The notes below the pieces were generated by a model that saw only the letters and a list, made by a program, of their open reading frames with translations, made no database searches and was not told the origin of the DNA. From Dysgonomonas sp. 520 (GTDB lineage: Bacteria > Bacteroidota > Bacteroidia > Bacteroidales > Dysgonomonadaceae): a DNA stretch of 64,000 bases. Positions 8,859 through 17,914 of the stretch are shown piece by piece (within the stretch, counting starts at the first letter, position 1; each line of letters starts with the position of its first letter). Both the position numbers and the translations under genes were made by a program. The stretch spans positions 171,913 through 235,912 of the forward strand of contig NZ_QVMP01000008.1 of the NCBI RefSeq assembly GCF_010501095.1. Reading direction: 5' to 3'.

Positions 8859-9941
8859 ATGAAACTTAAAAACTTTTTTCTGAAAGGAATGCTGTGCACA
8901 TTATTAGCTTCCGGATTTGTTTCGTGCGAAAGCGATGACGATGAAAAACCTTGGGTTGAACCCGTTGTTACAACAGGAGCTTACATCTTGAATAACGGTT
9001 CGTGGCATGGCAATAATGCAAGTTTATCTTATTATGATTTTGAAACAGATCAACTGACGGAGAGAGTATTTGCAAACGTGAACAGCAAAGATTTAGGAGA
9101 TACGGCAGAAGATATGCTTATCTATGGATCTAAAATGTATATCACCGTTACAGAATCGAATGTTGTATTTGTTACGGATTTGTCCGGCAAAATAATAAAT
9201 ACCATAGCTCCCCTTGATGCCGATAGCAAGCCCGATTTGCCTCGTTATCTGGCTGCTGCGGGAGGCAAAGTGTACGTTACGTTGTATAGCGGACATGTAG
9301 CCAGAATAGACACCACATCTTGCAATATTGAGGCTAAGGCCAAGGTAGGTGCTTTTCCTGAAGAAATTGCAGTGTCTAACAATAAGCTTTTTGTTGCTAA
9401 CAGTGGGTATGGAAGCGGAAATACGGTATCTGTTATAGACCTGAATAAATTTGAAGAAGAAGCTACGGCTATAGAAGTAAGGTCAAATCCTATGCGAATA
9501 AAAGCTAATTCTCAAGGAGATGTATATGTTATCTCTGCAGGAGACTTCGAAACCATACCAAGTGTTCTTCAAAAAATAAACGTAGGAACAAACAAGGTCG
9601 ATTCTATTACTACTGCCAGCAAAATGGCTATTAACGGCAGCACTATCTACGTTATTGATTCTCAATATTTAGGAAAGCAAGAGAAAACAAAACTTCGCAC
9701 TTATAATATGAAAAACAATAAAGTAGACGACAAGAGCTTTATTGGTTCGGATGGCGATTTAAATATAGATGAAATAAGCTGTATGTCGGTAAATCCGGCT
9801 AATGGAGATATGTATATATTCAAATCGAGCTATGTTGCAAACGGCGATGTATACATATATTCTTCTGAAGGAGAGTTCAAAAAACGTTTCGACACAGGAG
9901 GAATAAATCCAATGGGTGCATTTTTTCTAACTAGCAAATAG
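8859..9941 (+). CDS. btuG: BtuG-like surface cobalamin-binding lipoprotein
   Basis: This 360-aa lipoprotein has a signal ending F-V-S-C near residue 24, followed at once by the acidic run ESDDDEKPW. That run matches the lipoprotein export signal used for surface display in Bacteroidota. The remainder has repeated short blades (V-Y-V-T-L-Y-S-G-H, L-F-V-A-N-S-G-Y-G, V-S-V-I-D-L) of a YncE/DUF5074-type beta-propeller. BtuG proteins of gut Bacteroides bind cobalamin tightly and sit on BtuB. The gene is 9 bp downstream of the receptor and shares its riboswitch, which supports that role here. Confidence 0.82.
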   Translation: MKLKNFFLKGMLCTLLASGFVSCESDDDEKPWVEPVVTTGAYILNNGSWHGNNASLSYYDFETDQLTERVFANVNSKDLGDTAEDMLIYGSKMYITVTESNVVFVTDLSGKIINTIAPLDADSKPDLPRYLAAAGGKVYVTLYSGHVARIDTTSCNIEAKAKVGAFPEEIAVSNNKLFVANSGYGSGNTVSVIDLNKFEEEATAIEVRSNPMRIKANSQGDVYVISAGDFETIPSVLQKINVGTNKVDSITTASKMAINGSTIYVIDSQYLGKQEKTKLRTYNMKNNKVDDKSFIGSDGDLNIDEISCMSVNPANGDMYIFKSSYVANGDVYIYSSEGEFKKRFDTGGINPMGAFFLTSK

Positions 9942-9955
9942 GATAAAAAAATGAA

Positions 9956-10129
9956 GGTGTCCAAAAAGTAAGATTGCACTATCAAAGTGTTACTGATTTT
10001 TGTCATTGAGTCGCTTTCGCTCCTCGAACGTTGTTTCTGAGTGCAACGAAGAATCTGTACTTTCTAAAAACAGATCCTTCACTTTGTTCAGGATGACAAA
10101 AAGACATTGAATCTTACTTTTGGGACACC
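9956..10129. repeat. Nested-palindrome, MITE-like repeat, copy 2
   Basis: The outer arms form a 20-bp inverted repeat with one mismatch: GGTGTCCAAAAAGTAAGATT at 9956-9975 against the complement of 10110-10129. The inner core (about 10003-10098) contains TGTCATTGAG and AGATCCTTCACTTTGTTCAG with GATGACA, matching the core of the element at 1631-1821. It fills nearly all the spacer between the convergent btuG-like gene and sufS, where it could also end transcription from both sides. Confidence 0.75.
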
Positions 10130-10159
10130 CTCATATATATGATTCACAACATTGTTACT

Positions 10160-11380
10160 CTATGCAAACATTGCTGCCACACGTTTAACACCCTCAACCA
10201 GAATATCTATTTCCTCTTTGGTGTTGTAAAAGGCAAAACTTGCCCGTACCGTTCCCTCAATACCTAATTCTTCCATCAAAGGTTGGGCGCAATGATGCCC
10301 TGTACGCACGGCTATCCCCATTTTGTCGAGCATCATTCCCATGTCGTAATGATGAATATCTTTGACAAGAAAAGATATGACGCTGGTTTTATGCTCCGAT
10401 GTTCCGAAGAAACGAATACCCTCAACTTCCGACAACCTTTGCATTGCATATTTTAACAACTCGTCTTCGTAAGTTTTTATTTTATCCAGCCCGATAGAAG
10501 AAACATAATCAATGGCCGTGGCTGTGGCTATCACATCCGCATAATTAGGTGTTCCCGCCTCAAATTTGAAAGGAAGCTCGTTGAAAGTCGTACCTTTAAA
10601 CGATACATGGGCAATCATCTCACCTCCACCCTGATAGGGAGGCATTTTATTCAGCAGTTCTTCTTTTCCGTAAAGAACCCCCACCCCTGTCGGGGCATAT
10701 ATTTTATGTGCCGAAAAAACAAGGAAATCACAATCCAGCTTTTGAACGTCAATAGCCATGTGCTGAACAGACTGAGCGGCATCTATCAACACAGGAATAT
10801 TATGACCATGAGCTTTTTCTATAATCTTTTCGATAGGGTTTACCGTACCCAACACATTGGATATGTGCATAATGGAAACCAATTTCGTTTTCGGTGAAAT
10901 CAGTTTATCAAATTCGTCCAGTTTCAGTTCTCCTTTTTCATTGATTGGAATCACCTTCAGCTTGATGCCTCTTATCGTTTCCTGCAGTTGCCACGAAACA
11001 ATGTTGGCATGATGCTCCATTGCCGATATGATGATCTCGTCTCCTTCGCTGCAAAAAGCCTGACAAAAGCTATGTGCCACAAGGTTGATAGCTTCGGTAG
11101 TACCTCTTGTGATTATAACTTCACGGCTATGTTCGGCATTGATGAATTTTTGAATAGTGGTACGTGCCTGTTCGGCCTGTTCGGTAGCCTCCTGACTAAG
11201 ATAGTGCACACCCCGATGCACATTTGCATTGATATTGAAATAAACCTCGTCCAGTTTATCTATCACACACTTAGGCTTTTGAGTAGTGGCTCCATTATCC
11301 AGATAAACCAACGGTTTTCCGTAAACAGTACGGGAAAGTATAGGAAAATCGGCTCTTATTTTGTTTACATCAAATGACAT
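10160..11380 (-). CDS. sufS: Cysteine desulfurase SufS
   Basis: This 406-aa PLP enzyme removes sulfur from L-cysteine and passes it as persulfide to the SUF Fe-S scaffold. The PLP lysine lies in FSAHKIYAPTGVG (about residue 226). The catalytic cysteine lies in RTGHHCAQPLM (about residue 364), the sequence typical of group II (SufS/CsdA) desulfurases. The opening FPILSRTVYGKPLVYLDNGA is also characteristic. It is last in the sufC-sufD-sufS cluster, 11 bp after sufD. Confidence 0.96.
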   Translation of the reverse strand: MSFDVNKIRADFPILSRTVYGKPLVYLDNGATTQKPKCVIDKLDEVYFNINANVHRGVHYLSQEATEQAEQARTTIQKFINAEHSREVIITRGTTEAINLVAHSFCQAFCSEGDEIIISAMEHHANIVSWQLQETIRGIKLKVIPINEKGELKLDEFDKLISPKTKLVSIMHISNVLGTVNPIEKIIEKAHGHNIPVLIDAAQSVQHMAIDVQKLDCDFLVFSAHKIYAPTGVGVLYGKEELLNKMPPYQGGGEMIAHVSFKGTTFNELPFKFEAGTPNYADVIATATAIDYVSSIGLDKIKTYEDELLKYAMQRLSEVEGIRFFGTSEHKTSVISFLVKDIHHYDMGMMLDKMGIAVRTGHHCAQPLMEELGIEGTVRASFAFYNTKEEIDILVEGVKRVAAMFA

Positions 11381-11391
11381 CGTTATGCTAT

Positions 11392-12732
11392 TTATTTACA
11401 AATCAGGCAATTTCCGCACCTAACCTGTTCTCCTTTAAAACGTTTCTCTACCAAATCATGAAGACGCTCCCTCAGCACATCCAAACGAACAAGCCTCAAC
11501 ACATCATCCGTAAATGCCTGCATCAACAGAAGCCTTGCATCGTCTTTCTTTATTCCACGGGCACGCATATAGAAAAGTGCATCTTCATCCAACTGTCCGG
11601 TGGTTAGTCCATGCGAACATTTCACATCGTCGGCATAAATTTCCAACTGAGGTTTAGAATACATGTGTGTATGCGGCGAGGCGCAAAGATTGTTATTCGT
11701 CTGATATGCCATCGTTTTTTGAGCATCTTTCTCAACCAGAATACGCCCGCAAAAAGCACCTAATGCCTCATCCTGCAATACATATTTAAACAACTGCGTG
11801 CTATGGCAGTTAGGCTTGGCATGATCGAGAAATGCAAAATTATCCACATGTTGTTTTTTTCCTGCGATTATCATTCCTGCAACGGTAGATTCGGCATACT
11901 CACCGTCCAATTTGACATGATAATTGTTGCGGGTAAAACCACAATTCAATGTCAGGTTATTGACCAATACATTCGAGTTTTTTGCCTGATGAACGAAGGT
12001 TGAGGCTATGCGGGTTGTCTTCTCCGAACTTTCTTCCAATTCATAAAAATCGACATGCGCATTTTCTTCCGCAAAAATTTCCGCTACTTGTGTCGCTAAA
12101 AACTTGGCGCTATCCACGGCATGATCGCAAACCAGAACTTTCGCCTGTGAATTTTTCCCGACAATGATAAGAATACGCCTGTTTACAAGATAGTCGAACC
12201 TGCTACGCAAAATATTAATCAATTGGATAGGCTGTTCCAGAACCGTATTGTCAGGAACATAAAGTACAAAACCATCCTGAACAAACATCGTATTAAAAGC
12301 TACTGTTCCGTTTTTTTCCAGATCAACTGCCTGATTATAATATTTCGAAAACACATCGGGATGCTGTTCCGCAAATGTTTTCAGGCTCCCTGCATAAACC
12401 CCTTCCGGATAATTGATTTCCGGAACACCTTGATCAAAAAACATGTCATTGATAAGGAAATACAGATTTGTAGACAAATCGGGGACATTGCATTTATAGT
12501 CTGTATACGGATCTATTTTAAGAGGAATCCTCCTGATATTAATACCATAGTCGGGTTCAAAAGCGGTTGCAATATCAGAGTGCAGAAAATCTTCCTGTTT
12601 GGATGTCGGAAAACCTAATGCCTTAAATGCTTCAAACGCCTTTTCCCTATGATAATTTATTCCCGCAGCCGAATTCGAATCAATATCTGCACGGTATGTA
12701 GTGAATAAATCTATATATTGATTTTCAATCAT
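11392..12732 (-). CDS. sufD: Fe-S cluster assembly protein SufD
   Basis: This 446-aa member of the SufB/SufD family would pair with SufB and SufC in the scaffold complex. The conserved C-terminal signature is DVKCSHGLTTGQLDEDALFY followed by M-R-A-R-G-I, where D-E-D-A-L and the CSHG form point to SufD and not SufB. The C-terminus carries a cysteine group, C-G-N-C-L-I-C. The gene lies between sufC (13 bp upstream) and sufS (11 bp downstream). No sufB gene is present anywhere in the window. Confidence 0.93.
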   Translation of the reverse strand: MIENQYIDLFTTYRADIDSNSAAGINYHREKAFEAFKALGFPTSKQEDFLHSDIATAFEPDYGINIRRIPLKIDPYTDYKCNVPDLSTNLYFLINDMFFDQGVPEINYPEGVYAGSLKTFAEQHPDVFSKYYNQAVDLEKNGTVAFNTMFVQDGFVLYVPDNTVLEQPIQLINILRSRFDYLVNRRILIIVGKNSQAKVLVCDHAVDSAKFLATQVAEIFAEENAHVDFYELEESSEKTTRIASTFVHQAKNSNVLVNNLTLNCGFTRNNYHVKLDGEYAESTVAGMIIAGKKQHVDNFAFLDHAKPNCHSTQLFKYVLQDEALGAFCGRILVEKDAQKTMAYQTNNNLCASPHTHMYSKPQLEIYADDVKCSHGLTTGQLDEDALFYMRARGIKKDDARLLLMQAFTDDVLRLVRLDVLRERLHDLVEKRFKGEQVRCGNCLICK

Positions 12733-12745
12733 TTACTTCTTTTTT

Positions 12746-13504
12746 TTATTTGAATTCCTTGATAATCCAATCGTATCCTTTTTCTTCCAGTTCCAACGCC
12801 AGCTCTGCACCTGCACTTTTCACAATCCTTCCGTCATAAAGCACATGCACAAAGTCAGGCTTAATGTAATCGAGAAGGCGTTGATAGTGAGTAATAACAA
12901 GCGTGGCATTATCAGGGCGATGCAATTTGTTCACACCTGAGGCAACGATACGCAAAGCATCAATATCCAATCCCGAATCGGTTTCGTCAAGAATAGCCAA
13001 CTTGGGGTCGAGCATCGCCATCTGGAAAATCTCGTTACGCTTCTTCTCTCCTCCCGAAAAACCTTCGTTCACAGAGCGGCTTGCCAAAGAGCTATCCAAT
13101 TCTACCAACTCGCGCTTTTCTTTCATCAATTTCAGAAATTCGGATGCCGAAACAGGGTCTTCACCTTTATGTTTCCGCACTTCATTCAAAGCCGTACGCA
13201 TAAAGTTTGTCATGCTCACTCCGGGAATCTCAACAGGATACTGAAAACTTAGGAAAAGTCCTTCGCAGGCTCTTTCTTCCGGTTCCATTTCCAGCAAATC
13301 GAGCCCATCGAAAGAAACGCTACCTTCCGTTACTTCGAAGTTCGGATTACCGACAAGAACCGATGCCAATGTGCTTTTTCCGGCTCCATTAGGACCCATT
13401 ATCGCATGAACCTCACCCCTGTTTACTTCAAGATTTAAGCCTTTCAATATTTCTTTGCCATCAACTGTGGCATGTAGATTTTTAATATTTAATAGATTTG
13501 CCAT
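12746..13504 (-). CDS. sufC: Fe-S cluster assembly ATPase SufC
   Basis: The 252-aa ABC-type ATPase of the SUF complex has Walker A GPNGAGKST (near residue 37), signature FSGGEKKRNEI (near 150) and Walker B LAILDETDSGLD (near 170). SufC drives conformational change of the SufB-SufD scaffold. It is the first gene of this cluster. The 180 bp upstream to xth contains no ORF, so the usual leading sufB is missing from this locus. Confidence 0.96.
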   Translation of the reverse strand: MANLLNIKNLHATVDGKEILKGLNLEVNRGEVHAIMGPNGAGKSTLASVLVGNPNFEVTEGSVSFDGLDLLEMEPEERACEGLFLSFQYPVEIPGVSMTNFMRTALNEVRKHKGEDPVSASEFLKLMKEKRELVELDSSLASRSVNEGFSGGEKKRNEIFQMAMLDPKLAILDETDSGLDIDALRIVASGVNKLHRPDNATLVITHYQRLLDYIKPDFVHVLYDGRIVKSAGAELALELEEKGYDWIIKEFK

Positions 13505-13686
13505 TACGGTTATTTAATATTGTGTATAAGTATTACATCTTTTTATAAACGCCGAAAATACTCAAAAGTTTTGCCTGATGCAAACTATCAAGTATCTATA
13601 AAATTTATGACATGCCCTTATTTCCTCAGTCTATGCCTTTTATCTTTTGCCAATTAAGGATATATTTGAGATGGCAACGCCAATCA

Positions 13687-14454
13687 CTAAATATCCATTT
13701 CAACCAATACCGGACAATGGTCGGAGTGCACAACTTCCGACAGTATAGCCGCATGACGAAGCCTGTGCCTTGCCTCTTCCGATATGAGGTGATAATCGAT
13801 ACGCCAACCAAGGTTTTTAGGCCTTGCTCCGGCACGGAAGCTCCACCAGCTATATTTTTCCGGACTTTGATCATACTCCCTGAATGTATCAACCATACCC
13901 ATTGCAATGAAACGGTCGAACCACTCACGCTCTTCAGGCAAAAAACCGGACGATTTTTGGTGACGTTCCGGATGATTTATATCTATTGGTTTGTGGCAAA
14001 TATTATAATCGCCGCAAATCAGAATTTCCTTACGCTCTTTGCGCAGTTCCAGTATGAAGTTTGTAAAATCTTCCAGAAATTGCATTTTAAATTCTTGGCG
14101 AACATCGCCTGTGGTTCCCGAAGGAATATATACGCAAATCAGGGTGAAAGCACCAAAATCGAGGCGTATCACTCTTCCTTCCTGATCATACACGGGCATA
14201 TCCATGCCTATTTTCACATAATCGGGTTTAGTTTTACTGATAACCCCTACCCCGCTATATCCTTTTTTTTCGGCATGATGGAAGTAACAATAGTTATATC
14301 CCAAGGCTTGCAAAGAAATCAAATCTATTTGTTCTTCCTGTGCCTTTAGTTCCTGAAAACATAGTATATCGGGCGATTCCTCCTCTATCCACGACAACAG
14401 GCCTTTATTTATTGCCGAACGTATGCCGTTTACGTTATATGATATGATTTTCAT
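13687..14454 (-). CDS. xth: Exodeoxyribonuclease III
   Basis: This 255-aa endonuclease/exonuclease/phosphatase-fold enzyme acts on AP sites and 3' ends in base-excision repair. Motifs in order are [10 protein letters not shown] (residues 4-13), [13 protein letters not shown] with the metal-binding glutamate, [22 protein letters not shown] and the C-terminal H-S-D-H-C-P-V with catalytic histidine. The gene follows the MlaF-type ATPase by only 5 bp, so it is probably in that transcript. Confidence 0.96.
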   Translation of the reverse strand: MKIISYNVNGIRSAINKGLLSWIEEESPDILCFQELKAQEEQIDLISLQALGYNYCYFHHAEKKGYSGVGVISKTKPDYVKIGMDMPVYDQEGRVIRLDFGAFTLICVYIPSGTTGDVRQEFKMQFLEDFTNFILELRKERKEILICGDYNICHKPIDINHPERHQKSSGFLPEEREWFDRFIAMGMVDTFREYDQSPEKYSWWSFRAGARPKNLGWRIDYHLISEEARHRLRHAAILSEVVHSDHCPVLVEMDI

Positions 14455-14459
14455 TACAA

Positions 14460-15242
14460 TTAAGATTTAGTGTTACTTGATTCTTCTGCCATCTCGGCTT
14501 CTTTTACTTTCTTGAACAGATCGGATGCGAAAACAAAATCGTTCAGAGCCTCGTTTGTCGAACTCATTATCTCTTTATTTGTTCCCGACCATTCCAGATT
14601 GCCTTCTTTTATAAAAAATATCCTCTCCCCGATATTCATTACAGAGTTCATATCGTGAGTGTTAATGATGGTTGTCATGCTATACTCCTTGGTTATATCA
14701 TGAATCAGGTCGTCAATCACCAGTGAGGTTTGAGGGTCAAGCCCTGAGTTTGGTTCATCGCAATACAGATACTTAGGATTCAATGAAATAGCACGGGCAA
14801 TGGCCGCTCGCTTCATCATCCCTCCACTTATTTCGGATGGGTACAGATGTCCCGATTCTGAAAGATTTACACGATCGAGACAGAATTGAGCACGCTTCAC
14901 TTTTTCTTTTTTCGACAGTGGCGAAAACATTTCCAAGGGGAAATAGACATTCTCGAAAACGGTCATGGCATCAAACAACGCAGACCCCTGAAAAAGCATA
15001 CCCATTTCCTTTCTCAATTCTTTCAAATCCTTGCCCGACATTTTGGTCAGATCGCGCCCGTCATACAGAATCTGACCTTCGGTTGGGCGCATCAATCCTA
15101 TCAGGTTTTTCAGCAGCACCGTTTTACCCGAACCGCTTCGCCCGATAATCAAATTCGTTTTTCCTTCTTCAAAAACTATATCTATGCCTTTCAGGACTTC
15201 TCGTCCGTCGAAGGATTTTTTCAGGTTCACTATTTCTATCAT
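14460..15242 (-). CDS. ABC transporter ATP-binding protein, MlaF type
   Basis: The 260-aa ATPase has Walker [14 protein letters not shown] (near residue 34), Q-loop, signature [10 protein letters not shown] (near 138) and Walker [13 protein letters not shown]. The GGM-x-KR signature and DEPNSGLDP are typical of the Mla/Ttg2A subfamily that moves phospholipids between inner and outer membranes. It overlaps the permease gene by 4 bp. The MCE-domain subunit (MlaD) usually found nearby is not in this cluster. Confidence 0.88.
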   Translation of the reverse strand: MIEIVNLKKSFDGREVLKGIDIVFEEGKTNLIIGRSGSGKTVLLKNLIGLMRPTEGQILYDGRDLTKMSGKDLKELRKEMGMLFQGSALFDAMTVFENVYFPLEMFSPLSKKEKVKRAQFCLDRVNLSESGHLYPSEISGGMMKRAAIARAISLNPKYLYCDEPNSGLDPQTSLVIDDLIHDITKEYSMTTIINTHDMNSVMNIGERIFFIKEGNLEWSGTNKEIMSSTNEALNDFVFASDLFKKVKEAEMAEESSNTKS

Positions 15243-15985
15243 CCCATCATCAATTGAGTTAGCAACAAGTCAGCCACTAAAATTAAAACACTGCTCATCA
15301 CCACCGAATTTGTACTCGCTTTTCCTACATCCAACGACCCGCCTCGTGCGAAATAGCCATAATAGGAAGCCACTGTTGATATTATATATGCGAAAAACAC
15401 AGATTTCAAGATGGCATACCAAACGTAAAACTGCTTGAAAAATGATTGCAATCCGTATTCAAAATCGGCAACAGGCATTATATTACCCAACAAGCAAACG
15501 GCATATCCCCCTATAATTCCGCAAAACATACTGAATGTCACCAACACCGGAATGAAAGTCATCAGCGACGCAATTTTTGGCAATATCAAATAATTTGCAG
15601 AGTTTACCCCCATTATTTCCAATGCGTCTATCTGTTCCGTAACCCTCATTGTCCCTATTTCGGATGCAATATTAGACCCGACTTTTCCGGCCAGAATCAA
15701 ACACATAATGGTAGACGAAAACTCCAGTATAATAATTTCACGGGATGTATACCCAACTGTAAATCTGGGCATTATAGGCGAATCGATATTCAATTTTATC
15801 TGAACCACAATTACTGCCCCGATAAAAAACGAAATAATGATAACGATCCAGATGGAATCGACCCCCAGTTTGTTTATTTCGCTGATGTATTGTCTTAAAA
15901 AAACACTCATTTTCTGAGGCTTGGTAAATACTTTCTTCATCAGAAGTGTATATTGCCCCGTTTTTTCTAATAGAGATAGTAACAT
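15239..15985 (-). CDS. ABC transporter permease, MlaE type
   Basis: The 248-aa integral membrane protein has about five hydrophobic segments and the MlaE/YrbE motif region E-F-S-S-T-I-M-C-L-I-L-A-G-K-V-G-S with IASEIGTMRVTEQIDALEIM. Its stop overlaps the start of the ATPase gene (15239-15242), so translation is coupled. With the ATPase it should form the inner-membrane core of a phospholipid transporter that maintains outer-membrane asymmetry. Confidence 0.9.
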   Translation of the reverse strand: MLLSLLEKTGQYTLLMKKVFTKPQKMSVFLRQYISEINKLGVDSIWIVIIISFFIGAVIVVQIKLNIDSPIMPRFTVGYTSREIIILEFSSTIMCLILAGKVGSNIASEIGTMRVTEQIDALEIMGVNSANYLILPKIASLMTFIPVLVTFSMFCGIIGGYAVCLLGNIMPVADFEYGLQSFFKQFYVWYAILKSVFFAYIISTVASYYGYFARGGSLDVGKASTNSVVMSSVLILVADLLLTQLMMG

Positions 15986-16118
15986 ATTGTAATTAGGTAT
16001 TCCTTAAAAATGCTTGATTTAACTTGAAAGTGCAAAGATAGTTATTTTTAACCATCAATATTAAGGTTCAGACCTTTTTTATTCCGTCTGTTTAGTTGCA
16101 ATCTTAAAAAACACTGTT

Positions 16119-16868
16119 CTAATTTAACCCTAACATTTTCAAGGCTTTTTCCATATCTTCGGGGGTGTCGATGCCTATGGTTTCAAGTTCGGTATGCCCG
16201 ACTTTTATCTTATAGCCATTCTCTATCCAGCGCAATTGCTCCAACGATTCGGCCAACTCCAAAGATGATTGTGGCAACCGGGTTATCTCTTTCAGCACAT
16301 CCACCCGATAGGCATACATCCCGATATGCTTGAAAAAGGTGTGTTTATCCAACCATTCGGAGTGATGCGCATCCCTGATATAAGGCACTATGGAGCGGCT
16401 GAAATAGATAGCTTCATTGTTCTTGTTTAGTACAACTTTGGGAGAATTGGCATTGAAAAGGACGTCAAATCCATCTTCTTTTCTGAATGGCTTTACCAGA
16501 GTTGCAAGCTGAATATCCATGCTATCGAAGCATGCCTTTAAGGTTTCGATCTGTTTGGGTTGGATAAAAGGTTCGTCGCCTTGAATATTTATCACCACAT
16601 CAAAGGGTTTGCCTATTTTTTCGAAGGCTTCGTTACATCTGTCCGTACCGCTCCGGTGATTGGTTGAAGTCATAACTACATTTCCTCCGAAAGCCTTCAC
16701 GGCATCCACAATCCTTTCGTCGTCGGTTGCTACCCATACTTCATCCAAGGCCAGCTTCACTTGCTCATAAACCCGTTGAATCATCGGCTTTCCGACCATG
16801 TCGGCAAGAGGTTTTCCCGGGTAACGGGAAGAGGCGTATCTTGCCGGAATAATCCCAATAAATTTCAT
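16119..16868 (-). CDS. kdsB: 3-deoxy-manno-octulosonate cytidylyltransferase
   Basis: The 249-aa enzyme activates Kdo as CMP-Kdo for lipopolysaccharide inner-core synthesis. The N-terminal nucleotide-binding motif IPARYASSRYPGKPLADMVG and the later V-I-N-I-Q-G-D-E-P-F are diagnostic. It overlaps the upstream terC-family gene by 4 bp, indicating co-transcription. Length is normal for the family. Confidence 0.96.
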   Translation of the reverse strand: MKFIGIIPARYASSRYPGKPLADMVGKPMIQRVYEQVKLALDEVWVATDDERIVDAVKAFGGNVVMTSTNHRSGTDRCNEAFEKIGKPFDVVINIQGDEPFIQPKQIETLKACFDSMDIQLATLVKPFRKEDGFDVLFNANSPKVVLNKNNEAIYFSRSIVPYIRDAHHSEWLDKHTFFKHIGMYAYRVDVLKEITRLPQSSLELAESLEQLRWIENGYKIKVGHTELETIGIDTPEDMEKALKMLGLN

Positions 16869-17713
16869 TTTTCTGTGCTTTTTCGTTTAGTGACTTTCAC
16901 AATCTTAGAGTCTTTCAATTTCACAGGTTTAGAGTTCTTTCTGAGTTTCATATTGAGAAATTCGACAGACAATGAGAATGCAATGGCAAAGTAAATATAT
17001 CCTTTTGGAATTTCACCTACTTGAGTGCCAAATATTGATAAATTAGCTAAATGAGCAGCCTCAACAATCAACATCATACCTATCAGTATAAGAAACGAAA
17101 GCCCCAACATTTGAATGGTAGGGTGCGTATTGACAAAATTGCTGACAGGCGTGGCAAAAAACATCATGACAAGCACTGCTACAACAACGGCTGTCACCAT
17201 AATAGCCATTGCCCCGCCATACCCAAATTCGTTGAAGCTGACAAGCCCCACAGCGGTCAGCACACTATCCAGAGAGAAAACAATATCCAAAGCAACAATC
17301 AGCGCAACAACGGAGATCATTTTGTTTTTTGCCTTCCCCGCCTCATGGGTTTCGTCCTCTCCTTCCAGCTTATGATGTATCTCCGACACACTTTTATACA
17401 ATAAGAATAAACCTCCTACAAAAATAATTATACTTCGCCCCGATATTCCGCCATCTATCCATTCGGTATCGAACGTATAAAAAGGCTTTGACAATTTCAT
17501 CAACAGCGAAATACCAAACAGCAATACTATGCGGCACAACATGGCCAATGCCAGACCGATAGAGCGAGCTTTAGGTTGCTGTTCCTGAGGCAACCGAGAC
17601 GAAACGATAGACAGGAATACAATATTATCTATACCTAAAACTACTTCCAAAAAAATAAGGGTGACAAGCGCTACCCATGCGGAAGGATCTAAAAAAACTT
17701 CTAAAAATTCCAT
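16865..17713 (-). CDS. TerC-family integral membrane protein
   Basis: The 282-aa protein has about seven hydrophobic segments and the TerC-family motif LEVVLGIDNIVFLSIVSSRL near residue 22. A second conserved segment, VALDIVFSLDSVLTAVG, lies near residue 140; both place acidic residues inside the membrane. Family members such as Alx and YoaE are linked to manganese or other metal export. The C-terminus is basic (KLKDSKIVKVTKRKS). The gene is translationally coupled to kdsB. Confidence 0.85.
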   Translation of the reverse strand: MEFLEVFLDPSAWVALVTLIFLEVVLGIDNIVFLSIVSSRLPQEQQPKARSIGLALAMLCRIVLLFGISLLMKLSKPFYTFDTEWIDGGISGRSIIIFVGGLFLLYKSVSEIHHKLEGEDETHEAGKAKNKMISVVALIVALDIVFSLDSVLTAVGLVSFNEFGYGGAMAIMVTAVVVAVLVMMFFATPVSNFVNTHPTIQMLGLSFLILIGMMLIVEAAHLANLSIFGTQVGEIPKGYIYFAIAFSLSVEFLNMKLRKNSKPVKLKDSKIVKVTKRKSTEK

Positions 17714-17791
17714 TTTTCAGTTCTATTATTAATTTAAATTAATAACATCATAATGAGCATAAAAGTTTGAAAGGATACTATTTGTTTTTTC

Positions 17792-17842
17792 TGTCAGTTT
17801 GTCAGTCTGCACAAAAAATCAGATTTTGGCACAACATTTGAT
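17792..17842 (+). promoter_or_regulatory. Candidate dnaK promoter region
   Basis: Two TGTCAG copies (17792-17797 and 17800-17805) precede TGGCAC at 17827-17832, then five bases, then TTGAT at 17838. This resembles a sigma-54 -24/-12 element, except that the consensus GC of the -12 box is replaced by GA. No CIRCE inverted repeat was found. The start codon of dnaK is about 70 bp downstream. This is a tentative assignment. Confidence 0.35.
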
Positions 17843-17914
17843 ACTATCTGTGGAAACGATAAATTTTAAACAATCGACAATAAAAAATAACAAATAAATA
17901 TAATCTAAATTTTT

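Noticed and set aside
13612..14349. Long plus-strand open frame (245 codons) opposite xth
   Set aside because: The minus-strand frame encodes a complete exonuclease III with all motifs.
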